From NCBI RefSeq assembly GCF_902726655.1, contig NZ_CACVAN010000001.1, positions 1,302,001 to 1,366,000 on the forward strand: a stretch of 64,000 nt of DNA, given 5' to 3'. The notes below the pieces were generated by a model. It saw nothing but the letters and a program-made list of their open reading frames with translations. It ran no database searches and was not told where the DNA came from. The DNA comes from Virgibacillus ihumii (lineage in GTDB: Bacteria > Bacillota > Bacilli > Bacillales > Amphibacillaceae). The translations under genes were made by a program, and so were the position numbers. Positions 19,226 to 32,950 of this stretch are shown here, one piece after another. How positions within the stretch are numbered: position 1 is the first letter of the stretch; every line of letters begins with the position of its first letter.

Positions 19226-20401
19226 ATGAATATGCGACCAAAGCGCAAATTTTATTCCATCATTGATAAGGTGTACCGCATGAGTAACCTGTACGATGCA
19301 TGGAATGCCGTTAAGACCAATAAAGGTAGCGCCGGGGTAGATGGTGAAACCATCCTATGGTTTGAGGCGCAGTTGGAACAAAATCTTAGAGAAGTCCAAC
19401 GGCTTTTGAAGCAACAGCGTTATCGACCGGAACCGGTACTACGTCACTATATCCCAAAAGGGGACGGCAAAAAGAAACGACCGCTGGGCATCCCCACTGT
19501 AAGGGACCGAATCATCCAACAAGCCGTACGGCAAATGATGGAACCCTTGTTTGACCGGGACTTTTATCCACACAGTTATGGGTTTCGAAAGGGACATTCC
19601 CAACATCAGGCAGTGGACGTCGTAAGACGTGCGAAGAAGAATGGGTATGAATACGTGGTGGATTTGGATATCCAATCGTATTTCGATAATATCCCGCATG
19701 ACTTATTGATGGAAAAAGTCAAAACAAAAATCGCCGACGGGCGAATACTTGATTTGATTGAAATGTGGTTAAAAGCAGGTGTCATGGAAGACGATCGGTT
19801 CTATGACACGACTTCCGGCTCTCCTCAGGGAGGGGTCATATCACCGTTATTGGCGAATGTCTATTTGGATGAATTTGATTGGAAAATGAACCAACAAGGA
19901 TTTCCAGTTGTACGTTTCGCGGACGATGCGATTATTTTCTGTAAAACGAAGATAAAAGCTAATCGAGCGTATAAAGCAGCTGAAGAGATATTGGAAGGCA
20001 ATTTAAAGCTTACGATGCATCCCGAAAAGACGAAAGTCGTTCATTTTGATGAAGGATTTCGTTTTCTGGGGTTTCATTTCTGGAAAGACTATCTAGTCCT
20101 TCCAGATGAAAGAGCCCGAAAGGTTAAAGATAAAATAAGGCATCTATCAAGAAGACAACAAGGTAAGAGTCTGGTAGAAGTGATTCACAAACTGAATGAA
20201 GTCATTCGGGGATTTGCCAATTACTTCAGGATAGGAAATGTCAAAAAGAAATTCGAACGTCTGGATGAATGGATTCGAATGAGGGTGCGAGCTTATATGA
20301 GGAAAAAGCGTTCCATGGAGTCGAATTGGCGCATACCCAATAAAGTGTTAGCACAAGCGGGATTGGTTTCAATGGTCAGCTTACTCACCAAACGTTCCTA
20401 A
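19226..20401 (+). CDS. ltrA: Group II intron reverse transcriptase/maturase
   Basis: Intron-encoded protein that helps the intron splice and copies it into DNA. The 391-aa protein has the seven reverse-transcriptase blocks: KGSAGVDGETI, PKGDGKKKRPLGIPTVRDRI, YGFRKGHSQHQAV, VDLDIQSYFDNI, GSPQGGVISPLLANVYLDEF and the catalytic RFADDAIIF (about residues 230-238; FADD in place of the usual YADD). A maturase X domain follows (about 300-390). No HNH endonuclease domain is visible, as in class C introns. The frame is intact. GAAGG 5 nt before ATG 19226 sets the start; two GTG codons upstream are possible. Confidence 0.93.
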   Translation: MNMRPKRKFYSIIDKVYRMSNLYDAWNAVKTNKGSAGVDGETILWFEAQLEQNLREVQRLLKQQRYRPEPVLRHYIPKGDGKKKRPLGIPTVRDRIIQQAVRQMMEPLFDRDFYPHSYGFRKGHSQHQAVDVVRRAKKNGYEYVVDLDIQSYFDNIPHDLLMEKVKTKIADGRILDLIEMWLKAGVMEDDRFYDTTSGSPQGGVISPLLANVYLDEFDWKMNQQGFPVVRFADDAIIFCKTKIKANRAYKAAEEILEGNLKLTMHPEKTKVVHFDEGFRFLGFHFWKDYLVLPDERARKVKDKIRHLSRRQQGKSLVEVIHKLNEVIRGFANYFRIGNVKKKFERLDEWIRMRVRAYMRKKRSMESNWRIPNKVLAQAGLVSMVSLLTKRS

Positions 20402-20457
20402 TTCGTGAGTGAAATAAAGTAACAACTCATTCCCGGAAATGGGGAACTGACGAAGTG

Positions 20458-20491
20458 AAAGCCGGATGCGGGAAATCTGCACGTCCGGTTT
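20458..20491 (+). ncRNA. Group II intron domain V
   Basis: 34-nt hairpin with the AGC catalytic triad and GAAA-like terminal loop (AGCCGGATGCGGGAAATC followed by TGCACGTCCGGTT). Highly conserved and the strongest RNA evidence for the intron. Confidence 0.9.
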
Positions 20492-20531
20492 GACGAGGGG
20501 TCGGAGGGCGAAAGCCCTCCTCCTACTCTAC

Positions 20532-20869
20532 TTTGAAATTTAGTCTATTAGAAAGAAATTTAGCTATCATCCAAAACCATCCTTATGATAAATTTGCCCA
20601 ATATCAAAAAAGTACATGCTTTCCAAAGAAAATTCTGATACAGAATTGGAAATGGGCAATTTAGATAGATGCAGATGCAAATGTTTAATTAATTAAACAT
20701 TGTAGTGAATCAGAATGTCAGCCATTGAGATTATCTCTTGAGCGATGGTGGGAAATGTACAGGCTTTAAGGAAGTGAGTGCAAAGTATGCTGTTTTCGGG
20801 CCATTTTTCATTAGACGTTACATACCTAGCACAGAAATAAATATCTACTTTGAAATTTAAATAAATCAC
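20532..20869. other. Gene-free AT-rich stretch with a 16-bp direct repeat
   Basis: No supported gene. The 16-mer TCTACTTTGAAATTTA occurs at 20527-20542, across the intron 3' junction, and again exactly at 20844-20859. A 45-codon open frame without start or ribosome site runs through 20531-20664 and may be a coding remnant, but I recognise nothing in it. Confidence 0.7.
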
Positions 20870-20903
20870 AAAAAAGAGGAGCACATAAAGGCATGTACTC
20901 CCC
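20870..20903 (-). terminator. rRNA operon terminator
   Basis: Minus strand GGAGTACAT, 6-nt loop, ATGTGCTCC (one G-T pair) then CTTTTTT, a few bases past the 5S 3' end. Confidence 0.88.
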
Positions 20904-20914
20904 TTAAAATTTAT

Positions 20915-21030
20915 GCCTGGCGGCGTCCTACTCTTGCAGGGGCAAAGCCCCAACTACCATCGGCGCTGGAGAGCTTAACTGCTGTGTTCGGCATGGGAAC
21001 AGGTGTGACCTCTCCGCTATTGCTACCAGA
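20915..21030 (-). rRNA. rrf: 5S ribosomal RNA
   Basis: About 116 nt on the minus strand, starting TCTGGTAGC and ending CGCCAGGC, with the conserved CCCATGCCGAACAC loop and the GCCGATGGTAG segment. Boundaries are estimated from base pairing of the two ends. Last gene of the rRNA operon. Confidence 0.95.
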
Positions 21031-21094
21031 CCTTATCAGGAATTTATACCCTGAAAACTGAATAAGCATATATGCAACGCATCATCCAAAGCTG

Positions 21095-25724
<4,630 letters not shown>

Positions 25725-25884
25725 AAGTTGATATATGATTGACACCAATCAACCATAGCTTAGCTTCGTAAATTGAATCCAGGGGAAAGCTTTTGCTTTC
25801 GTCCTGTTTTCTTGACATACTGGTTGTTTTTGTTCAGTTTTCAAGGAGCAAAAATCAAAAATGAAATCTATCGATAACATAATA

Positions 25885-25913
25885 ATTATATCATTGTTGA
25901 TAATGTATGTCAA
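25885..25913 (-). promoter_or_regulatory. rRNA promoter P2 (perfect consensus)
   Basis: Minus strand TTGACA, exactly 17 nt, TATAAT. The predicted +1 is a G at about 25878, seven bases after the -10, in line with GTP-sensing initiation of Bacillus rRNA promoters. Confidence 0.92.
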
Positions 25914-25961
25914 CACAACATTTTTCAACATTTTTGGGGCTGTTTTTCAACAGCAAAATCA

Positions 25962-25990
25962 ATATTACTCTCCATAGATTAAAATGTCAA
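25962..25990 (-). promoter_or_regulatory. rRNA promoter P1
   Basis: Minus strand TTGACA, 17 nt, TAATAT, 77 bp upstream of the second promoter. Tandem promoters are usual for Bacillus rrn operons. Confidence 0.8.
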
Positions 25991-26012
25991 TGATCTTTTT
26001 AAAAAAATGAAA

Positions 26013-26042
26013 GAAAGCGCGTATATAAGAAATCACGCTTTC
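26013..26042 (-). terminator. Terminator of ytwF
   Basis: Minus strand GAAAGCGTG, 12-nt loop, CGCGCTTTC then TTTCATTTTTTT. It separates the rhodanese gene from the rRNA promoters. Confidence 0.82.
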
Positions 26043-26123
26043 CCACACGTCAATAACGAATAATACCCGACACCCGTCAAGAACCCCCAACCTTTATGAG
26101 TTATAAGGTACAATGCCTCGGGT

Positions 26124-26429
26124 TCACACCACAACTTCACCTTTCCAATCAAGCATCCCGCCTGCCATACTAGATACTTTATAACCGTGCTCATCCATAA
26201 AGGCAGCTGCCGTCATACTTCTTCTGCCGGATCTGCATACCATGATGTAATGTTTGTCTTTATCCAACTCCTGTAATGAATGTGGAATATTTTCAAGTTT
26301 AATGTGTTTGGCACCATTAATCATACCTTGGGCAACTTCATCATCTTCCCGCACATCAATAATCACGTCACTTTCATTTCCTAGCAGTTCTTCTACTTCT
26401 TCGGGAGTTATTTCATTTATATCATCCAT
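26124..26429 (-). CDS. ytwF: Rhodanese-like domain protein YtwF
   Basis: Single-domain rhodanese (sulfurtransferase) of 101 aa. The active-site loop CRSGRRS (Cys near residue 68) is intact, preceded by VIIDVREDDE, so a persulfide-carrier role is plausible. Cytoplasmic; no signal peptide. GGAGG is 9 nt before the ATG at 26429; an in-frame ATG three codons upstream overlaps the ribosome site. Monocistronic between a divergent secreted-protein gene and the rRNA operon. Confidence 0.88.
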   Translation of the reverse strand: MDDINEITPEEVEELLGNESDVIIDVREDDEVAQGMINGAKHIKLENIPHSLQELDKDKHYIMVCRSGRRSMTAAAFMDEHGYKVSSMAGGMLDWKGEVVV

Positions 26430-26541
26430 TAATACCATCCTCCGTATAAAAATATTTCCTACTTATCATAACTTCTGACATGAATAGCTTGCAACTATAT
26501 AACACAAAATAAAATAACGATACAAAGTGAGGTTTTATCCT

Positions 26542-27294
26542 ATGAAATTTATCATCGGCAAATTATGCTTTATTCTGCTTTTTTTAATCACGGCAACTAT
26601 GACGGCCGCAGAGGGAACCACCAAGATACCATCCCAAAAGCAAATTTTAGAATTCGACGAGGATGTAACAGGTGATGGGCGAAAGGAATCCGTAACCCTT
26701 AAAGGTATCAAATTTTCAATGGAAACAGATTACCTTAAAGATGCGTGGACAGAAATTCAACTGGCAAACAATAAAAAATGGAAAATTCCATATGATGGCG
26801 GGTATGACCCTAACCTGGAGTTTCTGGATTTGAATCATGATAAGGTTTTGGATATTTTTTATCAAAGTAAGGGACAGGGCGGATTGCACAACCATGCATT
26901 ACACACCCTGTCAAACGGGGAGCTTAAGGAAATCCAATTACCTGTCCAGCGATACGTAAAAGCTCATCTTACAGATGGATTTGAATTAGAAGTTAAACTT
27001 TCACCCGAACAAAAACCATATACTACCAATGTGAAAAAACAGGCTGCAGATTATATTGAAAAAGGAATATATAATAAACAGGGAAGACTTCTGACAGATG
27101 GCTCTGTAATAATAGAACCAATTAGTAAATATGAGCCAGTGTTTATTAATAAACAAAAGGGATACGGATTGAAAAGCTACCAGCAAATTAATGGCACTGG
27201 AAAATCTGATACAATCGGAACAGTTCAAACAACCTGGTATTACGAAAACGACAAATGGCTTATACTGAAAACAAAATGGACACCTTCCAATTAG
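26542..27294 (+). CDS. Secreted protein of unknown function
   Basis: The 250-aa product starts with a signal peptide (KLCFILLFLITATMTAA, probable cleavage near residue 24). Two short D-x-N/D-x-D type calcium-like segments occur: DEDVTGDGRKES and LDLNHDKVLD, reminiscent of FG-GAP/VCBS-like or dockerin-like loops. A second half after residue 140 has no motif I recognise. GTGAGG lies 10 nt before the chosen ATG; an upstream GTG in frame is part of that site. Single gene, convergent with leuS. Confidence 0.72.
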   Translation: MKFIIGKLCFILLFLITATMTAAEGTTKIPSQKQILEFDEDVTGDGRKESVTLKGIKFSMETDYLKDAWTEIQLANNKKWKIPYDGGYDPNLEFLDLNHDKVLDIFYQSKGQGGLHNHALHTLSNGELKEIQLPVQRYVKAHLTDGFELEVKLSPEQKPYTTNVKKQAADYIEKGIYNKQGRLLTDGSVIIEPISKYEPVFINKQKGYGLKSYQQINGTGKSDTIGTVQTTWYYENDKWLILKTKWTPSN

Positions 27295-27359
27295 CAAACC
27301 CGGCTGAACAACAAGCCTTAATCACCGCGTATGCAATAGAAGGTTTTATCTGCAAAAAA

Positions 27360-27392
27360 GGATCCCGTTCAAAATTAACATGAACGGGATCC
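27360..27392 (-). terminator. Terminator of leuS (bidirectional)
   Basis: GGATCCCGTTCA, 9-nt loop, TGAACGGGATCC: perfect 12-bp stem, followed by TTTTTTG on the minus strand. Confidence 0.93.
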
Positions 27393-27397
27393 TAATA

Positions 27398-29815
27398 TTA
27401 ATTTGCTACAATATTCACTAGCTTACCTGGCACAACAATAACTTTACGGATTGTTTTTCCTTCAATCCATTCCTGAATTTTTTCATGTTCGAGCGCTTGT
27501 TTCTCCAAATCATCTTTCGTGATATCTTTGGGAACGTTTATTTTCGCCCGGACTTTACCCATTACCTGCAGTACAACCTCAGCCTCTTCTTCAACCAGCT
27601 TGGATTCGTCATAACGTGGCCATTCCTCATACGTAATTGTTTCAGAATGTCCAAGCCGGGTCCACAATTCTTCTGATAGGTGTGGTGCGACAGGCGACAA
27701 CATTTTTACAAAACCTTCAACATGCTGTTTGGAAATCTCCTCCGCTTTATACCCTTCGTTAATGAACACCATCAACTGGGAAATACCGGTGTTGAAATGC
27801 AGGTTATCAAAGTCTTCCGTCACTTTTTTAACCGTCTCATGATATACCTTATTAAGCGTTTCATCACCATTACCTTCAATAATTTTATCAGCGGTTTCTC
27901 CTGTTTCTTCATTTACAATCAGCCGCCAAACGCGTTCCAGAAAGCGGCGTGATCCATCCAGGCCGTTTGTTGACCAGGCAACCGCAGCGTCAAGCGGCCC
28001 CATGAACATTTCGTACAAACGAAGTGTATCCGCACCATGCGAATGAATAATATCGTCAGGATTGACAACATTCCCCTTCGATTTACTCATTTTCTCGTGA
28101 CCCTCACCGAGAATCATTCCTTGGTTAAACAATTTCATAAACGGTTCTTTTGTTGGGACAACGCCAATATCATACAAGAATTTATGCCAGAACCGTGCAT
28201 ACAGCAGATGAAGTACAGCATGCTCCGCCCCTCCGATGTAAATATCGATCGGCAGCCATTCCTGTAATGCTTTTGGATCAGCAAGCTGTTCGGTATTATC
28301 CGGATCGACAAAGCGGAGGAAATACCAGCAGCTTCCAGCCCATTGCGGCATTGTGCTTGTTTCCCGACGGCCCTTCATGCCTGTTTCCGGATCGGTTACA
28401 TTAATCCAGTCACTGTTAGCCAGCGGGGATTCACCGGTTCCAGAAGGCTTAATATTATCCATTTCCGGCAATTCCAGCGGCAACTCATTTTCCGGGACAG
28501 CTGTCATAGAGCCGTCTTCCCAATGAATGACCGGGATCGGTTCACCCCAGTAGCGCTGTCTCGCGAACAGCCAATCACGCAGACGATACGTAACTTTCTT
28601 CTCGCCTTTACCTTTTTCCTCAAGCCAGTCAATCATTTTACTTATTCCTTCTTCTTTCCCAAGCCCATTAAGGAATTCTGAATTGACATGATTACCATCG
28701 CCAACATAAGCCTCTTTGGAAACATCACCGCCTGCAACAACTTCGGTAATCGGCAGGTCAAATTTCGTGGCAAACTCATAGTCACGCTCATCATGTGCCG
28801 GAACCGCCATAATCGCCCCGGTTCCATAAGACATCAGGACGTAATCAGCAACCCAGATTGGAATCTTTTTATTATTGACAGGATTAATAGCATACGCACC
28901 AGTAAATACACCTGTTTTATCTTTGGCAAGGTCTGTCCGCTCCAATTCAGATTTTGTCTGGATTTCGTTTATATACGCATCAACCGCATCCTTTTGGTCA
29001 GCAGTGACGATTTGTTCGACATATGGATGCTCTGGTGCAAATACGGCATAAGTTGCACCAAACAATGTATCCGGTCTTGTTGTGAATACAGTGAATGTCT
29101 CATCAAAATCATCAATGGCAAAATTCACTTCAGCACCTTCCGAGCGGCCAATCCAATTCCGCTGCATATCTTTAATGCTTTCAGGCCAATCCAGTTCATC
29201 CAAATCTTCCAGAAGCCGGTCCGCATATGCGGTGATTTTAAGCATCCACTGCTTCATTGGTTTACGGACAACCGGATGCCCGCCGCGTTCACTTTTGCCA
29301 TCAATTACCTCTTCATTGGCCAAAACAGTTCCAAGTGCCGGGCACCAGTTAACCGCCACCTCATCCATGTAGGCAAGACCGTGTTCATACAGCTTGGTAA
29401 AAATCCACTGCGTCCATTTATAGTAGCTCGGATTCGTTGTATTTATTTCACGGTCCCAGTCATATGAAAAACCAAGTTCCTTTATCTGTCGTTTAAACGT
29501 TTCAATATTTTTATCAGTAAAAGCTGCGGGGCTGTTTCCGGTATCCAGTGCATACTGTTCAGCAGGAAGCCCGAAAGCATCCCAGCCCATTGGATGCAGC
29601 ACTTCATACCCCTGCATCCGTTTCATCCGCGAATAAATGTCTGTTGCCGTATATCCTTCCGGGTGACCGACATGCAATCCGGCACCTGACGGATATGGAA
29701 ACATATCAAGTGCATAAACTTTTTCCTTATCAGAATACGTATCTGTCTTAAATGTTTTATTTTTTTCCCAATACTGCTGCCATTTCTTTTCAATTTCCTT
29801 ATGATTAAACGTCAT
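27398..29815 (-). CDS. leuS: Leucyl-tRNA synthetase
   Basis: Class I synthetase that charges tRNA-Leu. The 805-aa protein has the HIGH-type motif LHVGHPEGY (about residues 48-56), a CP1 editing domain with [13 protein letters not shown] (near 247-259), and the KMSKS loop EKMSKSKGN (about 577-585). GGAGG 7 nt upstream selects the ATG at 29815; the frame extends 12 codons further without a ribosome site. Expression is controlled by the leucine T-box leader upstream. Monocistronic with a strong terminator. Confidence 0.97.
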   Translation of the reverse strand: MTFNHKEIEKKWQQYWEKNKTFKTDTYSDKEKVYALDMFPYPSGAGLHVGHPEGYTATDIYSRMKRMQGYEVLHPMGWDAFGLPAEQYALDTGNSPAAFTDKNIETFKRQIKELGFSYDWDREINTTNPSYYKWTQWIFTKLYEHGLAYMDEVAVNWCPALGTVLANEEVIDGKSERGGHPVVRKPMKQWMLKITAYADRLLEDLDELDWPESIKDMQRNWIGRSEGAEVNFAIDDFDETFTVFTTRPDTLFGATYAVFAPEHPYVEQIVTADQKDAVDAYINEIQTKSELERTDLAKDKTGVFTGAYAINPVNNKKIPIWVADYVLMSYGTGAIMAVPAHDERDYEFATKFDLPITEVVAGGDVSKEAYVGDGNHVNSEFLNGLGKEEGISKMIDWLEEKGKGEKKVTYRLRDWLFARQRYWGEPIPVIHWEDGSMTAVPENELPLELPEMDNIKPSGTGESPLANSDWINVTDPETGMKGRRETSTMPQWAGSCWYFLRFVDPDNTEQLADPKALQEWLPIDIYIGGAEHAVLHLLYARFWHKFLYDIGVVPTKEPFMKLFNQGMILGEGHEKMSKSKGNVVNPDDIIHSHGADTLRLYEMFMGPLDAAVAWSTNGLDGSRRFLERVWRLIVNEETGETADKIIEGNGDETLNKVYHETVKKVTEDFDNLHFNTGISQLMVFINEGYKAEEISKQHVEGFVKMLSPVAPHLSEELWTRLGHSETITYEEWPRYDESKLVEEEAEVVLQVMGKVRAKINVPKDITKDDLEKQALEHEKIQEWIEGKTIRKVIVVPGKLVNIVAN

Positions 29816-29920
29816 CAGATTGCCTCCTTCATCAGTTGCAAAACACATCACTCAGGCGTCTTACAGCGAGTGTCAAAGTTCTTATAAAGTTTGGTAAACT
29901 TTACACTTTGTTACCCTATA

Positions 29921-30168
29921 AAAAAAGCCACCCATCCCTATGAAGTAAAGGGACGAGAGACTATAGTTTCCCGCGGTACCACCCGAATTAACACTGAATG
30001 AGCGTTCACTTGGATCCTTAACGCAGATTTACGGCAGGAATTACTTATCTTCATCCCTGCAGCTTAAAGGTGAGTTCGTAAATCTTCAGGAGCAGTTTTC
30101 ACCAGCCACTGCCTCGCTATACCTGGACAATTCACTACTAATCCTTTGCAACGCCGATACTATATGTA
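29921..30168 (-). promoter_or_regulatory. T-box leader of leuS (specifier CUC)
   Basis: The minus-strand leader carries the T-box core GGGTGGTACCGCGG (29970-29984), which pairs with the uncharged tRNA acceptor end, and a downstream terminator (CGTCCCT, loop, AGGGATG at 29933-29955, then seven T). In the Stem I region the specifier loop GAACTCACC shows a CUC leucine codon at 30072-30074. Uncharged tRNA-Leu should stabilise the antiterminator and switch leuS on. Confidence 0.92.
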
Positions 30169-30174
30169 TATCGC

Positions 30175-30203
30175 ATTTTAATCAATGTGTGCTATTTTGT
30201 CAA
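30175..30203 (-). promoter_or_regulatory. leuS promoter
   Basis: Minus strand TTGACA, 17 nt, TAAAAT, just upstream of the T-box leader. Confidence 0.82.
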
Positions 30204-30285
30204 GATTTGGGACACAATCTTTCACCGCACAAAAGCTTCATGATAGAATAATGATAGTATTTTGCATAGAGGAGCGAACTTATCC

Positions 30286-30855
30286 ATGATTAAAGGTATC
30301 ATAAATTATTCCCATTACCTGCTTGAAACCGCTGTTGAAAAAGGCGATACTGTCATCGATGCCACGTGCGGAAATGGTCATGACACCATCTTTTTATCCA
30401 AACTGGTTGGGAAAACCGGACACGTATTCGGATTCGATATACAAGAACAGGCTGTTACCAATACGAAAAACAGACTTGCGAAAAACGGACTGACCAACAC
30501 TGACATCATTCAAGACAGCCACAGCAATTTTATCCATCACATTCCAGTCGATAAACTGACCAGGTTGGGCGGTGCTATTTTTAACCTTGGTTATCTTCCC
30601 GGAAGTGATAAATCAGTTATTACCAAAAGTGAATCAACTATACTGGCAGTCGAGGGGGTTCTTTCCCATCTGAAACGCAATGGACTGGTAGTACTGGTGA
30701 TTTATCATGGACACGAGGGTGGCACCGAAGAGAAAGAACAGATTATGAAATATGCCCGTCTGTTGGATCAGAAAGTTTTTCACGTACTCTATTACGGATT
30801 CATTAACCAGAAAAATGATCCGCCATTCATTCTTGCCATTCAGAAACGAAATTAA
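30286..30855 (+). CDS. mnmM: tRNA 5-aminomethyl-2-thiouridine methyltransferase MnmM (YtqB)
   Basis: SAM-dependent Rossmann-fold methyltransferase, 189 aa. B. subtilis YtqB is now known as MnmM, which methylates nm5s2U34 to mnm5s2U34 in tRNA of Gram-positive bacteria that lack MnmC. SAM-binding motif VIDATCGNGHDTIFLS lies at about residues 26-41, and the catalytic-type NLGYLPGSDKS at about 103-113. AGAGGAG precedes the ATG at 30286; the frame extends to a TTG at 30262 that lies upstream of the ribosome site. Convergent with ytpB; the two stop codons overlap by 4 bp. Confidence 0.9.
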   Translation: MIKGIINYSHYLLETAVEKGDTVIDATCGNGHDTIFLSKLVGKTGHVFGFDIQEQAVTNTKNRLAKNGLTNTDIIQDSHSNFIHHIPVDKLTRLGGAIFNLGYLPGSDKSVITKSESTILAVEGVLSHLKRNGLVVLVIYHGHEGGTEEKEQIMKYARLLDQKVFHVLYYGFINQKNDPPFILAIQKRN

Positions 30856-31919
30856 TCCCTTTTTTTCAGGCGGTAATAAAACTTTGTATTTAAATGGAAA
30901 AACCAGGTACTGCCGCCGCTGACACGCAAAAGCTGTTTGGCCATTCCTTTACCGCCGGACAGCTTGTTTGCTTTGGGATCACCAAGATAGAGCCCAACCA
31001 ATCCTTGCTGAACCATTTCATGGAAACGATGATCCGGTAGGTGGCGGGCATGCTTGTTCGCCTGTTCGATAAAAAAAGAGATGCGTCTTTTCAAATGGGC
31101 TTGATCATCATAAAAACTGCAGAAATTTAAATCTGCTTCCTCAATATCCTCTTGCTGATCAATGTAATAATCCATTAAGATATGAAGCCCTTGCATATAG
31201 GGAAAATAACCGCACCATATTCGTTCAGCCAATTGCGCCGGCACCCTTTTCCCAAGCGAATACGACACAAGATAAAAAATACCCAGTGTTGAACCTGCTG
31301 CTGCGGAAAATTCAAACCAGGACAACTTTGCCTGGTCCCCCATTTTTTCAAGGTACCATTTCTGAAGCCGCGGAATTCGTTCATCCAGCCTGACATGCTT
31401 ATGTACTTGCAAATCACAGTATAACTGATTCAAGTGCAGCAAATAATCACGTATTTCATCATAATTGTCCAATGTCCTGATCGTTTTCCGGCATGTTTGG
31501 ACAAGATCTGTCAGATATGCATCATCTGTATGCTCATCCCGTAGTCTGTAATAATCTTTCATGTCGTTATCTGGAATTAACGCATCAACCATGGATTGAT
31601 GCAACAGTCGAAAGTCATCGGGATTGAGTGATGTGCTCCGGTCACATAGGTTGTCCAAATAATCACTTATTGTCTGATATGCCACAATAAACCGGATCGC
31701 TTCTTTCCATTTATTACCGGCTAATAGTGCGTATACCGATCCTCCCTGACAGTGAAACCGCTTTGCCTCCATACTTGCAAGTGCCTGGGTTCGCAACTCC
31801 TGATCGGGTATTTGTGCAGCTCTTCTTTTCCAGTAGTCTAATTCGTCTCTGACTGCCGGGAAAACCTTACAATATACATTTACCATTAATCTCAAAGATG
31901 TTTTTGGTAGACCCAACAT
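30852..31919 (-). CDS. ytpB: Tetraprenyl-beta-curcumene synthase YtpB
   Basis: Terpene synthase (DUF2600) that cyclises C35 heptaprenyl diphosphate to tetraprenyl-beta-curcumene, the first step to sesquarterpenes such as baciterpenol. The 355-aa protein is helical, and contains YQTISDYLDNLCDRS (a D-rich, metal-binding type helix near 95-110) and MDYYIDQQEDIEEAD (near 247-261). GGAGG 4-5 nt before the ATG at 31919 sets the start; a further 87 codons upstream are open but overlap the divergent ytoA and have no support. Shares a short divergent promoter region with ytoA. Confidence 0.87.
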   Translation of the reverse strand: MLGLPKTSLRLMVNVYCKVFPAVRDELDYWKRRAAQIPDQELRTQALASMEAKRFHCQGGSVYALLAGNKWKEAIRFIVAYQTISDYLDNLCDRSTSLNPDDFRLLHQSMVDALIPDNDMKDYYRLRDEHTDDAYLTDLVQTCRKTIRTLDNYDEIRDYLLHLNQLYCDLQVHKHVRLDERIPRLQKWYLEKMGDQAKLSWFEFSAAAGSTLGIFYLVSYSLGKRVPAQLAERIWCGYFPYMQGLHILMDYYIDQQEDIEEADLNFCSFYDDQAHLKRRISFFIEQANKHARHLPDHRFHEMVQQGLVGLYLGDPKANKLSGGKGMAKQLLRVSGGSTWFFHLNTKFYYRLKKRD

Positions 31920-32006
31920 TGCTCCTCCATTCCTGCCTATCCTTCGATTCCCATTATAACATTTTGCTATAATACATATATGACCATATTTATGAGGAGG
32001 TTTCAA

Positions 32007-32534
32007 ATGATTCATCATTATAAAAACGTAAAACCTACGATAAACAACTCTGTATTCGTCGCTCATGACGCTGAGGTAATAGGTGATGTGACAATTGGCG
32101 AGCAAGCCAGTATCTGGTTTAAAACCGTTATACGCGGGGATGTTGCGCCGGCCCGGATTGGCAAACGTGTCAGCATCCAAGACTTATCCATGCTGCACCA
32201 AAGCCCTGACAATCCGGTTATTGCAGAAGATGATGTAACTGTCGGGCATCAGGTGACACTACATGGCTGTACCGTCCGTAAAAATGCTTTAATTGGCATG
32301 GGGGCACTCATTCTGGATGGAGCTGAAATCGGTGAGCATGCATTTGTCGGTGCTGGCAGCCTCGTCCCGCCCGGCAAAAAAGTTCCTCCACACACTATGG
32401 TAATGGGCCGTCCAGCTAAAGTCGTACGTTCCTTGACTGAGGCCGACTATAAGGAAATGGAACGTGTTCTGCAATCCTACGTGGAAAAAGGGCAATATTA
32501 TAAGCACAACACGAATTTGGGACAGGACTTTTAG
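32007..32534 (+). CDS. ytoA: Gamma-carbonic anhydrase-like hexapeptide-repeat protein YtoA
   Basis: Left-handed beta-helix protein of the gamma-class carbonic anhydrase family. The 175-aa sequence has the hexapeptide pattern (AEVIGDVTIGEQASIW, VIRGDVAPARIGKRVSIQD) and the histidines expected to bind metal (SMLHQSPD, TVGHQVTLHGC). True anhydrase activity is unproven for YtoA. GAGGAGG 9 nt before ATG 32007 determines the start; the preceding in-frame codons are not used. A TATAAT (31969-31974 region) suggests the promoter, shared with divergent ytpB. Confidence 0.9.
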   Translation: MIHHYKNVKPTINNSVFVAHDAEVIGDVTIGEQASIWFKTVIRGDVAPARIGKRVSIQDLSMLHQSPDNPVIAEDDVTVGHQVTLHGCTVRKNALIGMGALILDGAEIGEHAFVGAGSLVPPGKKVPPHTMVMGRPAKVVRSLTEADYKEMERVLQSYVEKGQYYKHNTNLGQDF

Positions 32535-32638
32535 TATTATTCTAATAAAAGGCTTTTTCATTGTTGCTGCCGTAAAGATGCTGCGACATTGAAAAATCAA
32601 TTTGTTTAGTACAGCTTACTAGCCGATCCGTTGGAATA

Positions 32639-32731
32639 TACTCGTTTTCACTGCCAGCATAAGTGCAACTTCTGCTCAAGTAAACTACTTTCGCAGTGTC
32701 TTCTTTACCGAGGGCAAGTGCCGAATCCTCC
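32639..32731. repeat. Decayed copy of dispersed intergenic repeat (copy C)
   Basis: Aligns with the internal part of the repeat at 48071-48248: shared AGCATAAGTGC, GCTCAAG, ACTTTCGC, GTGTCTTCTTTACCG. Both flanks have diverged. The surrounding 32540-32900 holds no supported gene. Confidence 0.7.
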
Positions 32732-32896
32732 CCAGATCGCACCTCGCCTCCTTTATTAGGATATGGTGAACAAACCTAGCGAAAAAACACACGGAGACTG
32801 GGGGGACTGAGGCCAGAAGTATCTAACCTTTCTTCTTTTATTACAAAGCTATTTTAATTTCGTTTTCTATAAATATTTGAAAAATAGGAAATATTA

Positions 32897-32925
32897 TTGT
32901 TTTTTGATAAATCGCCTGCTATAAT
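32897..32925 (+). promoter_or_regulatory. Promoter of the 56-aa gene
   Basis: TTGTTT, 17 nt, TATAAT, 25 bp before the ATG at 32951. Confidence 0.7.
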
Positions 32926-32950
32926 TTGGATATATTTGGGAGGTAATTAA

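Larger units (their letters stand above)
18408..20531 (+). mobile_element. Group II intron with encoded maturase
   Basis: Complete retroelement of about 2.1 kb. The 5' end fits GUGYG (GTGTG at 18408). A structured, GC-richer region of about 800 nt (domains I-III) precedes the reverse transcriptase in domain IV. Domain V is recognisable at 20458-20491: AGCCGGATGCG, GAAA-type loop, TGCACGTCCGGTT with the AGC triad. Domain VI (GGAGGGC, GAAA, GCCCTCC) follows and the element ends near CTAC at 20531. Insertion directly after a terminator hairpin suggests bacterial class C. Base composition differs from the AT-rich flanks. The exact 3' boundary is uncertain by a few bases. Confidence 0.88.

Noticed and set aside
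18408..20531. Retron or DGR reverse transcriptase
   Set aside because: Domain V, domain VI and the X domain identify it as a group II intron; no template/variable repeat or msr-msd is seen.
28688..29467. 259-codon plus-strand frame opposite leuS
   Set aside because: Antisense shadow of leuS; no ribosome site and composition follows the leuS codon pattern.
30852..32180. 442-codon version of ytpB
   Set aside because: The extra N-terminal 87 codons overlap the divergent ytoA gene; a good ribosome site stands before the ATG at 31919.
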